Shown: positions 1 to 6,854 of the stretch, piece by piece
Numbering within the stretch: position 1 is the stretch's first letter
How the letters are laid out: each line of letters begins with the position of its first letter
From: Rhodospirillaceae bacterium
Lineage (GTDB): Bacteria > Pseudomonadota > Alphaproteobacteria > UBA9219
DNA: 9,059 nucleotides
Direction of reading: 5' to 3'
Assembly (NCBI GenBank): GCA_003486725.1
Contig: DNGD01000054.1
Coordinates: 3,238 to 12,296 of the forward strand
Position numbers and translations under genes: made by a program
The notes under the pieces: model-generated
Database searches by the model: none
Seen by the model: the letters and a program-made list of their open reading frames with translations, nothing else
Told to the model about the DNA's origin: nothing

Positions 1-106
1 TGAATATCGCCAAAAACCTGTGATAGAGCCATCTTTGTATAACCTTCGTTTATCCGAGCCTTTGGCGGCGGAGCCTATCGTATTTTAAGCCGCCCGTCAC
101 GTCTTT

Positions 107-2476
107 CTAGTATTCGCCGCCCTCTGGCAGCCAAGCGCCGTACCCGCCGATGGCATAGGCCGCGCGGGTGAGCTCTTTCCCGCTCCATGCTGAATGCACG
201 ATGGTGGTCAGGATCAGGCGGTGTTGATGCGGGTTAAAGGGCACCGTCAACGCCAGCGAGGGGTCCTTGCTCGCCTCACGCTTGAACACAACGTCTTCGC
301 CATACGTGAGCGTATAGGTGAAGGTCAGCTGATCACTGGGCGAAAAGCCGACGGGATCGCGAGCCAAAGAGACAATCCACTCCTTATCGCTCTTCTGCTC
401 GATCTTGGCCTGTAGGATGATGTAGTTCGAGTCCTCGGGGTACTTCTTTTCGATCCCCCGACCCACCGCGAAAATAGCCTCACGCCCGATCGCCCGCACC
501 GCGCCCAGATAGGTCGCGCCGGTCGTCAGCTTGCCGGGGATCTTGAGCGGCATGTAGCCGTACATGTTCAGGCTGGAGATCGGCAGAATCTGCAAGACGT
601 TCTGATAGTCCGGCATGCTCTTCGCCTCCTTGATCTCGAACGGCGTGTAATAGGTCGCGCGCGGGTTCCAGTGCATGTAGCCGAAATACGGCATCTTCTC
701 GTGCGTGAAGACGACGCGGATACGGTCGGCGGCGCGGATTTCATCGATGATGCGCTGCTCGGTCAGCAGCCAGTCATAGGGGAGCTTCTTGGCATAGACC
801 AAATCGGGCAGCGCGCGAAAGCCGCTATACATCACCAGATTGTGGCAGATGACCAGATTGGTGAGCGTCACGATGGTGATCAACACCCAGCGGAATTCAT
901 GCCATACCGCACGTTTGATTGCGGCAAACGCCATGATCGAGGCCGGCGCGGCACACACCAGATAGAAGGTGAAATAGGTCGCGGTGCCTTCCATATACAG
1001 CGTGGAAAACGACCAGAGCAACAGCCACAAGGGAGGCGTCATCGCCAGCAGGAAGAAAACAGCCCGCAGCGCGAAGCGCTGGCGCAGCGCCAGAAGTCCT
1101 TGCACTGGCCACAACAGCCAGATGAACGCGGACCACAGCGAAAACTCGACGAACCGCACAGACACGGGGATCGTCACGCCGACAAAGCGGTACCCCAGAT
1201 GATAATGCGCCGGATCGGTGCTGAGCAGCGGCTTGATCAACGGCGTGAACAGCGCGTTCAGGGACGTGTTGAAGGCTTGGCGATCATTGGCGACGGGCCA
1301 GAAATTCATGTCTGCGATGGGCGACAGGATCATCTGGCTGAGATAGATCAGCAGGTTTTGAAAACCAACCTGCATACTGGCGGACAGATTGAAGACATCT
1401 TGCTTAAAATCATCGAAGAAATAGAAACGGCCAACCGACGCGTAATTGTAAAACAGGAACGGCGCGAACATGACCGCCACAATCAGGAGCGTCAGAAGGG
1501 CCGTCTTCCATCCGATCGCCTTCCCCCACATCCGCAGCCGCGCCGGAAAGGTGCGAAGCGGAAACAGCGCGAGCGCCATCGCCATCAAAATGATGGGCAT
1601 CAAAAAGACTATGTGTAGCTTGGTGCCGACACTCAGCCCCAGCGCAAGCCCCGCCATGAAGAAATAAAGATGCCTGCCGGTGACCAGCCAGCGCCAGCCC
1701 ATATAAAGGCACACCAAAAATGCGCCCGCCGTCAGAATCTCGTCGTTGGTCGAATTGGCCTGCGCCAGAATGCTGGGCGTCATCCCCACGAGCCACGCGG
1801 CAAACAGTGCGAGCAGCCGGTCGCCACCCAGCGCGCGCCCGAAGCGATAGGTCGTATAGACGATCAGCGCCCAGACGATAAAGGATGGCAGCGCATGAAA
1901 CGTTCCGGGCAGGCCATAAAGCACCAGCGGGATATAAAGCGCAATGCCGTCCAACGGATAGTAAAGCAGCCGGTTATCAGGCGACGAAAACGGATGGAGC
2001 AGATTGCCGTGGCTGACATACCAGACCGCACGCGGCAGGCGATAAATCATCGAGTCTGCATTATCGGGATAGACGTTCTGCCCGATCACAAACACGATAA
2101 AGGCAAACAGCCCTAACGTGATCGCCAGAAACCAGAAGAGAAACCTCTTCATCTTCTCGTTCTGAAGCGTAGCAAAAGAAAGTTGAGGCGGCGCTAGCAA
2201 CGGCGTCGCAGCCGGAATCTTGCGAACGGAATCCAGCAGCCCCAGCATGATCCCCGCACCCACAAACGTCGCAGGAATATAAATGGCGAGTTCATTCAGG
2301 CTGTTGACGAGTCCTGCACCGTGAGCGGCCAGAACCAGCGAGGCCCACAAAAGAAGCAATACGGTGAATGGCGCGTCGTACCAAGACAGACCCCAGCGGC
2401 GGTGAATAAAAACAAACAACCCGATCAGCGCGGCGGCATGGGCGAAAGCGGCGGGGGGCAGTAAAAGATCAAACAT
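107..2476 (-). CDS. GT-C fold (GT39/PMT-like) multi-spanning membrane glycosyltransferase
   Basis: This 789-residue protein has a long hydrophobic part with many membrane segments (roughly residues 5-545) and a mostly hydrophilic tail of about 240 residues (550-789). The first large loop carries PDNADSMIYRLPRA (137-150). It matches the acidic D-x-x-D plus Y-x-L-P-R signature seen in bacterial GT39/PMT_2-like enzymes, whose loop acidic residue acts as catalytic base. Further family-like motifs are NSTNDE (241-246) and GLSVGTK (280-286). Such enzymes transfer a sugar from a polyprenyl-phosphate donor to a lipid, glycan or protein on the periplasmic face; the substrate here cannot be told. The ATG at 2476 overlaps the end of the upstream metal-transporter gene by 8 nt. 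No good Shine-Dalgarno precedes it (A-rich stretch only), so translational coupling is likely. The fold call is fairly firm, the activity is inferred. Confidence 0.8.
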   Translation of the reverse strand: MFDLLLPPAAFAHAAALIGLFVFIHRRWGLSWYDAPFTVLLLLWASLVLAAHGAGLVNSLNELAIYIPATFVGAGIMLGLLDSVRKIPAATPLLAPPQLSFATLQNEKMKRFLFWFLAITLGLFAFIVFVIGQNVYPDNADSMIYRLPRAVWYVSHGNLLHPFSSPDNRLLYYPLDGIALYIPLVLYGLPGTFHALPSFIVWALIVYTTYRFGRALGGDRLLALFAAWLVGMTPSILAQANSTNDEILTAGAFLVCLYMGWRWLVTGRHLYFFMAGLALGLSVGTKLHIVFLMPIILMAMALALFPLRTFPARLRMWGKAIGWKTALLTLLIVAVMFAPFLFYNYASVGRFYFFDDFKQDVFNLSASMQVGFQNLLIYLSQMILSPIADMNFWPVANDRQAFNTSLNALFTPLIKPLLSTDPAHYHLGYRFVGVTIPVSVRFVEFSLWSAFIWLLWPVQGLLALRQRFALRAVFFLLAMTPPLWLLLWSFSTLYMEGTATYFTFYLVCAAPASIMAFAAIKRAVWHEFRWVLITIVTLTNLVICHNLVMYSGFRALPDLVYAKKLPYDWLLTEQRIIDEIRAADRIRVVFTHEKMPYFGYMHWNPRATYYTPFEIKEAKSMPDYQNVLQILPISSLNMYGYMPLKIPGKLTTGATYLGAVRAIGREAIFAVGRGIEKKYPEDSNYIILQAKIEQKSDKEWIVSLARDPVGFSPSDQLTFTYTLTYGEDVVFKREASKDPSLALTVPFNPHQHRLILTTIVHSAWSGKELTRAAYAIGGYGAWLPEGGEY

Positions 2477-3419
2477 GCTTTTTTTCGTTAAGGGAGTGGT
2501 TGCGTTCTATTTCGACATCACGGCGTTTTTCTTCAACGCCGACGGGATCCTGATGAATGACCACGTCAACTTGAGGATATTTTTCTTCAAGACTTACTTC
2601 AACAGCCTCGGTGATAATGTGCGCCTCCACCAAAGAAAGCGTCGCATCCATTTCGACATGTGCCTCAACGATCAGGCGCTCGCCATCACGACGGGTACGC
2701 AGATCATGAACGCCGCACACCCCATCAACCCCACAAATCAGCTCCTGAATCGCGCTTCGATCTTTCTCGCCGACTTCGGCATCCATCAAGACGCAAACCG
2801 CAAGGCGAGTGATCTTGACCGCCCCCACACACATCGAGCCTGCGATGGCCAGCGCAAAGGCCGGATCAAGCCACGAGATGTTCAACATTTGTTGAAACGC
2901 AAAGGTCGCCACGACCGCCAGATTGATCAAAATATCGCCGACATAATGCAGCCGGTCGGACGCGATCGCCAAAGACCGCGTGCGTCTTACGGTATAGGTC
3001 TGCAAGACCAGAAGCCCCGCCGTCATGATGATAGCCAATCCCATCACGGCATAGCCGATTTCGGGATGCTGTATCGGCACGGGCGAAATAAAACGGCTGA
3101 TGGCTTCCTTGGCCAGCAACGCGGAGGACACCAGAATAAAGCCCGCCTGCGCCAACGCCGCCAGAGACTCGGCCTTGGCATGGCCATAGCGGTGGTCGCG
3201 ATCAGGGGGGCGGAGCGCGATATGAACGCCATAAGCGGTAATCAAAGACGCGAGCAAATCGACGCCCGAATCCACCAAAGACGACAAAAGCGCAACAGAA
3301 TCAGTGAGCCCGTAAGCCACAATTTTGGCTGCGATCAACGTGGCCGCCACGCCGATGCTGGCATAGCTTGTCACGCGGCGCAGTTTGTCATCTGTAATAA
3401 AAGGGCTTTTGTCGGTCAT
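2469..3419 (-). CDS. Cation diffusion facilitator (FieF/CDF family) metal efflux transporter
   Basis: The 316-residue protein is a proton-driven exporter of divalent metals (Zn, Fe, Mn, Co or Cd in this family) in the inner membrane. About six membrane segments fill residues 15-205, followed by a cytoplasmic ferredoxin-like domain (about 210-300). The transport-site residues are present: Asp50 and Asp54 in VDSGVD of helix 2, and His158 and Asp162 in HYVGD of helix 5. These match the D-D-H-D set of E. coli FieF (D45, D49, H153, D157). The loop motif HRYGHAKAE (76-84) is also typical. The D/D/H/D set does not by itself fix the metal. The tail ends in a charged stretch after the metal-sensing domain. 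I chose the ATG at 3419; a TTG at 3428 would add three residues. The stop overlaps the start of the glycosyltransferase gene downstream, suggesting one operon. Confidence 0.93.
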   Translation of the reverse strand: MTDKSPFITDDKLRRVTSYASIGVAATLIAAKIVAYGLTDSVALLSSLVDSGVDLLASLITAYGVHIALRPPDRDHRYGHAKAESLAALAQAGFILVSSALLAKEAISRFISPVPIQHPEIGYAVMGLAIIMTAGLLVLQTYTVRRTRSLAIASDRLHYVGDILINLAVVATFAFQQMLNISWLDPAFALAIAGSMCVGAVKITRLAVCVLMDAEVGEKDRSAIQELICGVDGVCGVHDLRTRRDGERLIVEAHVEMDATLSLVEAHIITEAVEVSLEEKYPQVDVVIHQDPVGVEEKRRDVEIERNHSLNEKKHV

Positions 3420-3585
3420 GGTGGGCAAGCGTCTTTACCAAAAGGAAAAACGAATCAGCGTAAGGCCAGACTACCCGTCCTTCTTGCCCTTTGCAGCACT
3501 GAATTTGGACATAGTTGCGCCATGATCCTCATATAGGCTATGGTCACGGTTGGAGTTTCCCTTCGCCATCAGTATGAGGTTCCCC

Positions 3586-4059
3586 ATGTTTCGTTATTCC
3601 CTTATCGGCGTTCTTGCCCTCGCCCTCCTTTTGCCAGCCTGTCAGGCGCAACAAATGGGCACCAAAGAAGGCGTCGGCACCCTCGGCGGCGCGGCTGTCG
3701 GCGGTCTCCTCGGTAGCACCATCGGTAAAGGCTCTGGCCGTCTGGCGGCCACGGCGGCTGGTGTCGTCCTCGGCGGCTGGCTTGGCAACGAGATCGGCGC
3801 TTCGCTCGACAAAGCGGATTACGCCTATATGAACAATGCCAACTCGCGCGCCTATACCGCGCCTGTCGGACAACAAATCACTTGGAACAACCCGCAAAAC
3901 GGCAATGCCGGTACGATCACCCCGATCCGTGACGGCTATTCCAACGACGGTGCCTATTGCCGCGAGTTCCAGCAATCGATCACCGTCGGTGGCCAAAGGC
4001 AGCAAGGCTATGGCCGCGCTTGCCAGCAACCCGACGGCTCTTGGCAGATTATTCAGTAA
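3586..4059 (+). CDS. 17 kDa surface-antigen family outer-membrane lipoprotein with glycine zipper
   Basis: This 157-residue protein starts with a lipoprotein signal peptide: FRY, a hydrophobic stretch (5-16) and the lipobox LPAC with lipidated Cys19. Gln follows the Cys, not Asp, so Lol sorting to the outer membrane is expected. Residues 29-72 are a Gly/Ala-rich glycine-zipper segment (repeated GG, GxxxG) that resembles the 2TM glycine zipper of the Rickettsia 17 kDa antigen/SlyB-like families. The C-terminal domain has DGAYCREFQQ and GRACQQPDGSW, typical of the antigen family; Cys125 and Cys146 could form a disulfide. I chose ATG 3586 because TGAGG (3575-3579) lies 6 nt upstream and the signal peptide then starts cleanly; TTG 3550 and ATG 3574 give awkward N-termini. 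The exact role is unknown; envelope structure or integrity is the usual guess. A strong terminator follows. Confidence 0.9.
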   Translation: MFRYSLIGVLALALLLPACQAQQMGTKEGVGTLGGAAVGGLLGSTIGKGSGRLAATAAGVVLGGWLGNEIGASLDKADYAYMNNANSRAYTAPVGQQITWNNPQNGNAGTITPIRDGYSNDGAYCREFQQSITVGGQRQQGYGRACQQPDGSWQIIQ

Positions 4060-4078
4060 AAACTCTTTTTGCATCAAG

Positions 4079-4117
4079 CCCCGGATGGTCAAATCGCTTG
4101 ACTGTCCGGGGTTTTTT
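4079..4117 (+). terminator. Rho-independent terminator of the lipoprotein gene
   Basis: CCCCGGA (4079-4085) pairs with TCCGGGG (4105-4111), and GTCAA (4088-4092) pairs with TTGAC (4098-4102). Two G-T wobbles join them, giving a continuous stem of about 14 pairs around a 5-nt loop. Six Ts follow directly (4112-4117). It lies 19 nt past the lipoprotein stop and only 14 nt before the dnaJ-like ATG, so the two genes are separate transcription units unless readthrough occurs. Confidence 0.92.
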
Positions 4118-4125
4118 GCGATCAT
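4098..4125 (+). promoter_or_regulatory. Possible promoter inside the terminator, for a leaderless dnaJ-like mRNA
   Basis: TTGACT (4098-4103) matches the sigma70 -35 box at five of six bases and is also the 3' arm of the terminator stem. GATCAT (4120-4125) matches the -10 box at four of six, after a 16-nt spacer. Transcription would then begin at or near the A of the ATG at 4132. The -10 is weak and the match could be chance, but the terminator upstream means the gene needs a promoter somewhere very close or must rely on readthrough. Confidence 0.3.
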
Positions 4126-4131
4126 GGCCCT

Positions 4132-5070
4132 ATGACCAGCAATCCCTATCAAATCCTTGGCGTTTCGCGTACCGCGAGCGATGCCGAAATCAAAAGCGCG
4201 TACCGCAAGCTTGCCAAAAAGTATCACCCTGACCTGAATCAGGGTCGCAAGGATATTGAACACAAGTTCAAAGAAATCACGGCGGCCTATGATCTGGTTT
4301 CCGACGCAACCAAGCGCGCTCGTTATGACCGCGGCGAGATTGACGAAAGCGGACAAGAGCGCGGCTTCCGTCCGCGCGGCGGCGATCCTTTTGGCGGCAT
4401 GGGCGGGGGCGGAGCCCACCGCACCCGAAGAGCCGGCAATCCCTTTGGCTTCGGCGGCGGCATGGGCGTCGATGATTTGTTTTCGGAGTTCTTCAACACC
4501 GCGCGGCAAGGCTCTTCCCGCGGCGGCTTCGAAGAAGAAAAAGGCGCGGACGTTTTGTACAACGTCGCGGTTCCTTTCACCGAGGCCTGTCTGGGCGTCA
4601 AGAAACGCATCAACCTGCAAGGCGGAAAAACCATCGACGTCACGATCCCTGCCGGCACCGAGGATGGGCACAAGCTTCGCCTTAAGGGGCTGGGCGCTGC
4701 CGGCGCGCGGGGGGCAGGCGCAGCGATTATCGAGATCAAGGTCACGCCGCATCCCACCTTTAAACGCGAAGGCAACACCATCCATCTGGATGTGCCGATC
4801 AGCCTGCCCGAAGCGTTGACGGGCAGCACGGTTACGGTGCCGACGCTGGACGGCTCTGTTTCCTTGCGCCTGCCCAAAAACGCAAACACGGGAACGGTGA
4901 TGCGCCTGAAAGGCAAAGGCGTGCCGACCCCCAAGGGCGAAGCGGGCGATATGTTCGTGACACTGAAGATCATGTTACCCGAAACGGGCACCGAGGATCT
5001 GGCGGCTACTTTGGAAAAATGGGCGAAGAAGCACCCCTATAATCCGCGCAAAAAACCGGGGTGGTCGTGA
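4132..5070 (+). CDS. DnaJ/CbpA-like co-chaperone (J domain, G/F region, C-terminal domains, no zinc finger)
   Basis: The 312-residue protein is an Hsp40 (type II) that would stimulate DnaK ATPase and hand over unfolded clients in the cytoplasm. Residues 4-68 form the J domain: NPYQILGVS, the HPD tripeptide at 32-34 that contacts DnaK, and the KFKEITAAYDLVSD helix. A Gly/Phe-rich linker covers about 75-135 (PFGGMGGGG, NPFGFGGGMG). Two beta-sandwich client-binding domains follow (about 138-210 and 211-285), with the family-typical LRLKGLG and MRLKGKGVP. The CxxCxGxG repeats of true DnaJ are absent and only one Cys (153) exists, which points to the CbpA/DjlA-unlike 'DnaJ C-terminal' class. The short tail (286-312) is basic. 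No Shine-Dalgarno precedes the ATG. The stop overlaps the start of the yraN-like gene, so the two are probably translated together. It is not shown to be the CbpA orthologue. Confidence 0.93.
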   Translation: MTSNPYQILGVSRTASDAEIKSAYRKLAKKYHPDLNQGRKDIEHKFKEITAAYDLVSDATKRARYDRGEIDESGQERGFRPRGGDPFGGMGGGGAHRTRRAGNPFGFGGGMGVDDLFSEFFNTARQGSSRGGFEEEKGADVLYNVAVPFTEACLGVKKRINLQGGKTIDVTIPAGTEDGHKLRLKGLGAAGARGAGAAIIEIKVTPHPTFKREGNTIHLDVPISLPEALTGSTVTVPTLDGSVSLRLPKNANTGTVMRLKGKGVPTPKGEAGDMFVTLKIMLPETGTEDLAATLEKWAKKHPYNPRKKPGWS

Positions 5071-5465
5071 GCAAGCAAGCCCCTCACCGCACCACCCGCC
5101 AAAAGCGCGGGCTGTTATCGTACCGGCGCGGGCATATAGCCGAATTTCAGTGCCGCATTGCGTTGTGGTTAAAAGGTTACCGCATCATCGCCGCACGATA
5201 CAAAACGCATCAAGGCGAAATTGACCTGATCGCCACGCGCGGCAATACCCTCGCCTTCATCGAGGTCAAGGCGCGCCGCGATCAACTGGCCGCCGCCGAG
5301 GCAGTGACCGAAGCGCAAAAGGCGCGATTGGCGCGTACCGGTAATTTGTTTCTTGCGCGACAACGAGGCTTTTCGCGATTCACGATTCGTTTCGATTGTA
5401 TGATCGTCCTGCCGTGGCGCTGGCCAATCCATATCGAGAACGCTTTTTCTCCCCCGACGATCTAA
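5067..5465 (+). CDS. yraN: YraN/UPF0102 family nuclease-fold protein
   Basis: The 132-residue protein belongs to UPF0102, small proteins with a restriction-endonuclease/Holliday-junction-resolvase-like fold and no settled role. The core motif set is visible: RGHIAEFQC (21-29) with Glu26, GEIDLIA (50-56) with Asp53, and FIEVKAR (64-70) with Glu66 and Lys68. This is the E-D-ExK pattern of PD-(D/E)xK nucleases, so the metal site seems intact. The basic N-terminus (about 1-20) is slightly longer than in many members of about 120 residues. GTG 5067 is preferred because it forms a 4-nt GTGA overlap with the dnaJ-like stop and has GGGG (5058-5061) five nt upstream; GTG 5061 would add two residues. 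A weak imperfect hairpin (GGAA/TTCC and CTCT/AGAG, 5466-5492) follows the stop but has no T tract. Confidence 0.88.
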   Translation: MSKQAPHRTTRQKRGLLSYRRGHIAEFQCRIALWLKGYRIIAARYKTHQGEIDLIATRGNTLAFIEVKARRDQLAAAEAVTEAQKARLARTGNLFLARQRGFSRFTIRFDCMIVLPWRWPIHIENAFSPPTI

Positions 5466-5519
5466 GGAAGACTCTCCACAAAAAGAGATTCCACGATTCC
5501 ATTTCCATCCGATCTGCGG

Positions 5520-5525
5520 TAGAAT
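5520..5525 (+). promoter_or_regulatory. Possible -10 box for a leaderless sirB1-like transcript
   Basis: TAGAAT matches the TATAAT consensus at five of six bases and ends 6 nt before the ATG at 5532, so the predicted start of transcription is the start codon itself. A weak TTCCAT (5497-5502) stands 17 nt upstream as a possible -35. No Shine-Dalgarno is present between the box and the ATG, which fits a leaderless message. Confidence 0.35.
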
Positions 5526-5531
5526 GATTCG

Positions 5532-6389
5532 ATGACCACGCAGCAAGACTCCCTTAAAATTTTACGTCGCACTGGAGAGATGGCCGATAGCGCCATTAAT
5601 CTGGGTGAGGCCGCGCTCGCTTTGGCCGGCCTTGAAAAACCGACGACCGGTCTGGACAGCTATCGCACACATCTTTCCGTGATGGTGGAGCAGCTTCGTA
5701 TAGGCGGCAAGGCCAATACGCTGGAAGACCAGTTGCAACGCCTGCGCCGCGTTCTTGTCGTGCAAAACAAATATCAGGGCGACGATGCCCACAACGAAGA
5801 TCCCCGCGCCACGAATTTGATGGACACGATCGACCGCCGGCGCGGCTCGCCCGTGATGCTGGGGCTTATCTATTTGCATGTCGCGTCCGCCATGGGCTGG
5901 GCGATGACAGGCCTTGATCTTTCCGGCCATTTCCTGCTGCGCCTATCGGCGCGTGACGGGCAGGTCATCATCGATCCCTTCCGCGCGGGACAGACTTGCC
6001 AGATCGAGGACGCAGGCGAATATGTCGTCGATGATGACGGCCAGCTGCTGGATGAGGAGCGCGAGAAACCCACCCTTCTCGATCTGTCGTCCGAGTTGCT
6101 GCGCCCCTTGGGCAGCCGCGAGATTCTTTTGCGCCTGCAACACACAGTCAAGCGCCGCCTGCTTTCCCAAGACCGTGTCGATGCGGCGATTTCAACCATT
6201 CAAGGCATGATCCTGTTCGCTCCGCGTCATCAGGATTTGTGGAAAGAGCTGGGCTATCTGCAAGCCGAGCGCGGCCATCTGCGCGCCGCCATCACCGCCC
6301 TTGAAGTCGTGCGCGATCTGGTGGCCGAGCCCGTGCCAACGCAGCAAACCGACGTCATCCTGCGTGAGCTGCGCTGGCGACTGAATTAA
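5532..6389 (+). CDS. SirB1-family transglutaminase-like protein with C-terminal TPR-like helices
   Basis: The 285-residue protein resembles the SirB1/YchA family (transglutaminase-like core plus TPR region), whose function is not well established. Family motifs are RRRGSPVMLG (102-111), GHFLLR (132-137, His133) and IIDPF (146-150, Asp148). They correspond to the Cys-helix, His and Asp strands of a transglutaminase/papain-like core. The nucleophile position has no Cys: the only Cys of the protein is Cys156, after the His and Asp. It therefore looks like a non-enzymatic member, as appears common in this family. Residues about 198-263 form helix pairs like a TPR (RVDAAISTIQGMILFAP, then WKELGYLQAERGHLRAAITALE), suggesting a protein-binding role. 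It starts 66 nt after the yraN-like gene on the same strand and has a possible promoter of its own. There is no signal peptide, so it should be cytoplasmic. Confidence 0.87.
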   Translation: MTTQQDSLKILRRTGEMADSAINLGEAALALAGLEKPTTGLDSYRTHLSVMVEQLRIGGKANTLEDQLQRLRRVLVVQNKYQGDDAHNEDPRATNLMDTIDRRRGSPVMLGLIYLHVASAMGWAMTGLDLSGHFLLRLSARDGQVIIDPFRAGQTCQIEDAGEYVVDDDGQLLDEEREKPTLLDLSSELLRPLGSREILLRLQHTVKRRLLSQDRVDAAISTIQGMILFAPRHQDLWKELGYLQAERGHLRAAITALEVVRDLVAEPVPTQQTDVILRELRWRLN

Positions 6390-6409
6390 CCCCAGCGATT
6401 AACTATATA
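6381..6409 (+). promoter_or_regulatory. Candidate promoter for the unknown 120-residue gene
   Basis: TATATA (6404-6409) lies in an AT-rich patch (6400-6420) that stands out from GC-rich surroundings, and CTGAAT (6381-6386) sits 17 nt upstream as a poor -35 (three of six). The patch also holds a perfect AT-only inverted repeat, ATAAAA-A-TTTTAT (6407-6419), which might be an operator or just composition. The evidence is modest. Confidence 0.25.
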
Positions 6410-6441
6410 AAAATTTTATTTAGTTTCACGGAGCGCGTGGT

Positions 6442-6478
6442 AAAACGGGGCGCGTTCAGAAACCGCGTTTTATTATTT
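6442..6478 (+). terminator. Terminator-like hairpin between the sirB1-like gene and the unknown gene
   Basis: AAAACG (6442-6447) pairs with CGTTTT (6466-6471). After one G-G mismatch, GG (6449-6450) pairs with CC (6463-6464), closing a 12-nt loop. A T-rich tail (TTTTATTATTT, 6468-6478) follows. It could end the sirB1-like transcript or act as a leader hairpin just before the ribosome site of the next gene. The stem is weak compared with the one at 4079. Confidence 0.4.
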
Positions 6479-6491
6479 GAAAGAGACGATT

Positions 6492-6854
6492 ATGTACGAG
6501 CCCCCCAATCCGCTTGATGAGGCCTTGGCCTTTTTTAGGGATCACACACCAACGTCAGGTTCCTATGGTCTCCAAACGAAGCTGTATTGCGTCAAAACAA
6601 AAAGCGCCTACCCGCCCTATAAGGCGAGCGACACTGCCTTCTTTACCAAGGAAATGTTGCTAGGTCATGCGGCTCAACTGGATTGCCAAGCAAAGCATGC
6701 CGGATTTTTGACAGGCGAAAGAGCGAAGCTTTTAGCCCTTTGTCGTGCGGGCCTCGATGCAATTGCGTTTCACGAAGCGCCGCCGCGCCTGCAACGGCAC
6801 ATCCCCGATTTCCGCGCGGGGAAGGTCCGTTCTGTGCCTGTTTATATACCGTAG
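6492..6854 (+). CDS. Uncharacterised 120-residue protein
   Basis: I do not recognise this family. ATG 6492 is preferred over TTG 6477 because a purine-rich GAAAGAGA (6479-6486) stands at ribosome-site distance before it. The product has no signal peptide or membrane segment and is probably cytoplasmic. A predicted amphipathic helix near the start (NPLDEALAFFRDH, 6-18) is followed by a Tyr/Lys-rich segment (LYCVKTKSAYPPYK, 31-44). A long helical region follows (about 52-94) with regular hydrophobic spacing. The Pro/Arg-rich tail (97-120) ends in VPVYIP. Cys33, Cys65 and Cys84 are too spread out to suggest a classic zinc motif. Real coding is supported by the start context, by its stop lying 16 nt from the purA stop with no overlap, and by no competing frame. 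Base composition around its start is more AT-rich than that of its neighbours, which might hint at a lineage-specific gene. Confidence 0.65.
   Translation: MYEPPNPLDEALAFFRDHTPTSGSYGLQTKLYCVKTKSAYPPYKASDTAFFTKEMLLGHAAQLDCQAKHAGFLTGERAKLLALCRAGLDAIAFHEAPPRLQRHIPDFRAGKVRSVPVYIP

Noticed and set aside
1..106. Region left of the glycosyltransferase stop, searched for a terminator or gene end
   Set aside because: No stable hairpin with a T tract on the minus strand and no supported reading frame; only a short repeated GAGCC motif, which is too small to interpret.
671..1618. 315-codon plus-strand open frame opposite the glycosyltransferase gene
   Set aside because: Highly Arg/Gln/His-rich translation with no domain signal; it mirrors the hydrophobic codons of the real membrane protein on the other strand.
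3420..3428. TTG start adding three residues to the CDF transporter
   Set aside because: An ATG lies three codons downstream, and neither start has a clear ribosome site, so the standard start codon was preferred.
2475..3536. 353-codon plus-strand open frame opposite the metal-transporter gene
   Set aside because: The minus-strand product has all CDF metal-site residues. The plus-strand translation is Arg/Gln/His-rich and lacks motifs, typical of an antisense shadow.
3505..3537. Possible promoter for the lipoprotein gene (TTGGAC with TATAGG)
   Set aside because: The spacer is 21 nt, too long for a good sigma70 promoter. A TCATAT at 17 nt matches the -10 poorly, so no call was made.
3544..4785. 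413-codon minus-strand open frame opposite the lipoprotein and dnaJ-like genes
   Set aside because: It runs through a strong terminator and opposite two genes with clear family motifs. Its translation is Ala/Arg/Gly-rich with no recognisable motif, as expected for an antisense frame in GC-rich coding DNA.
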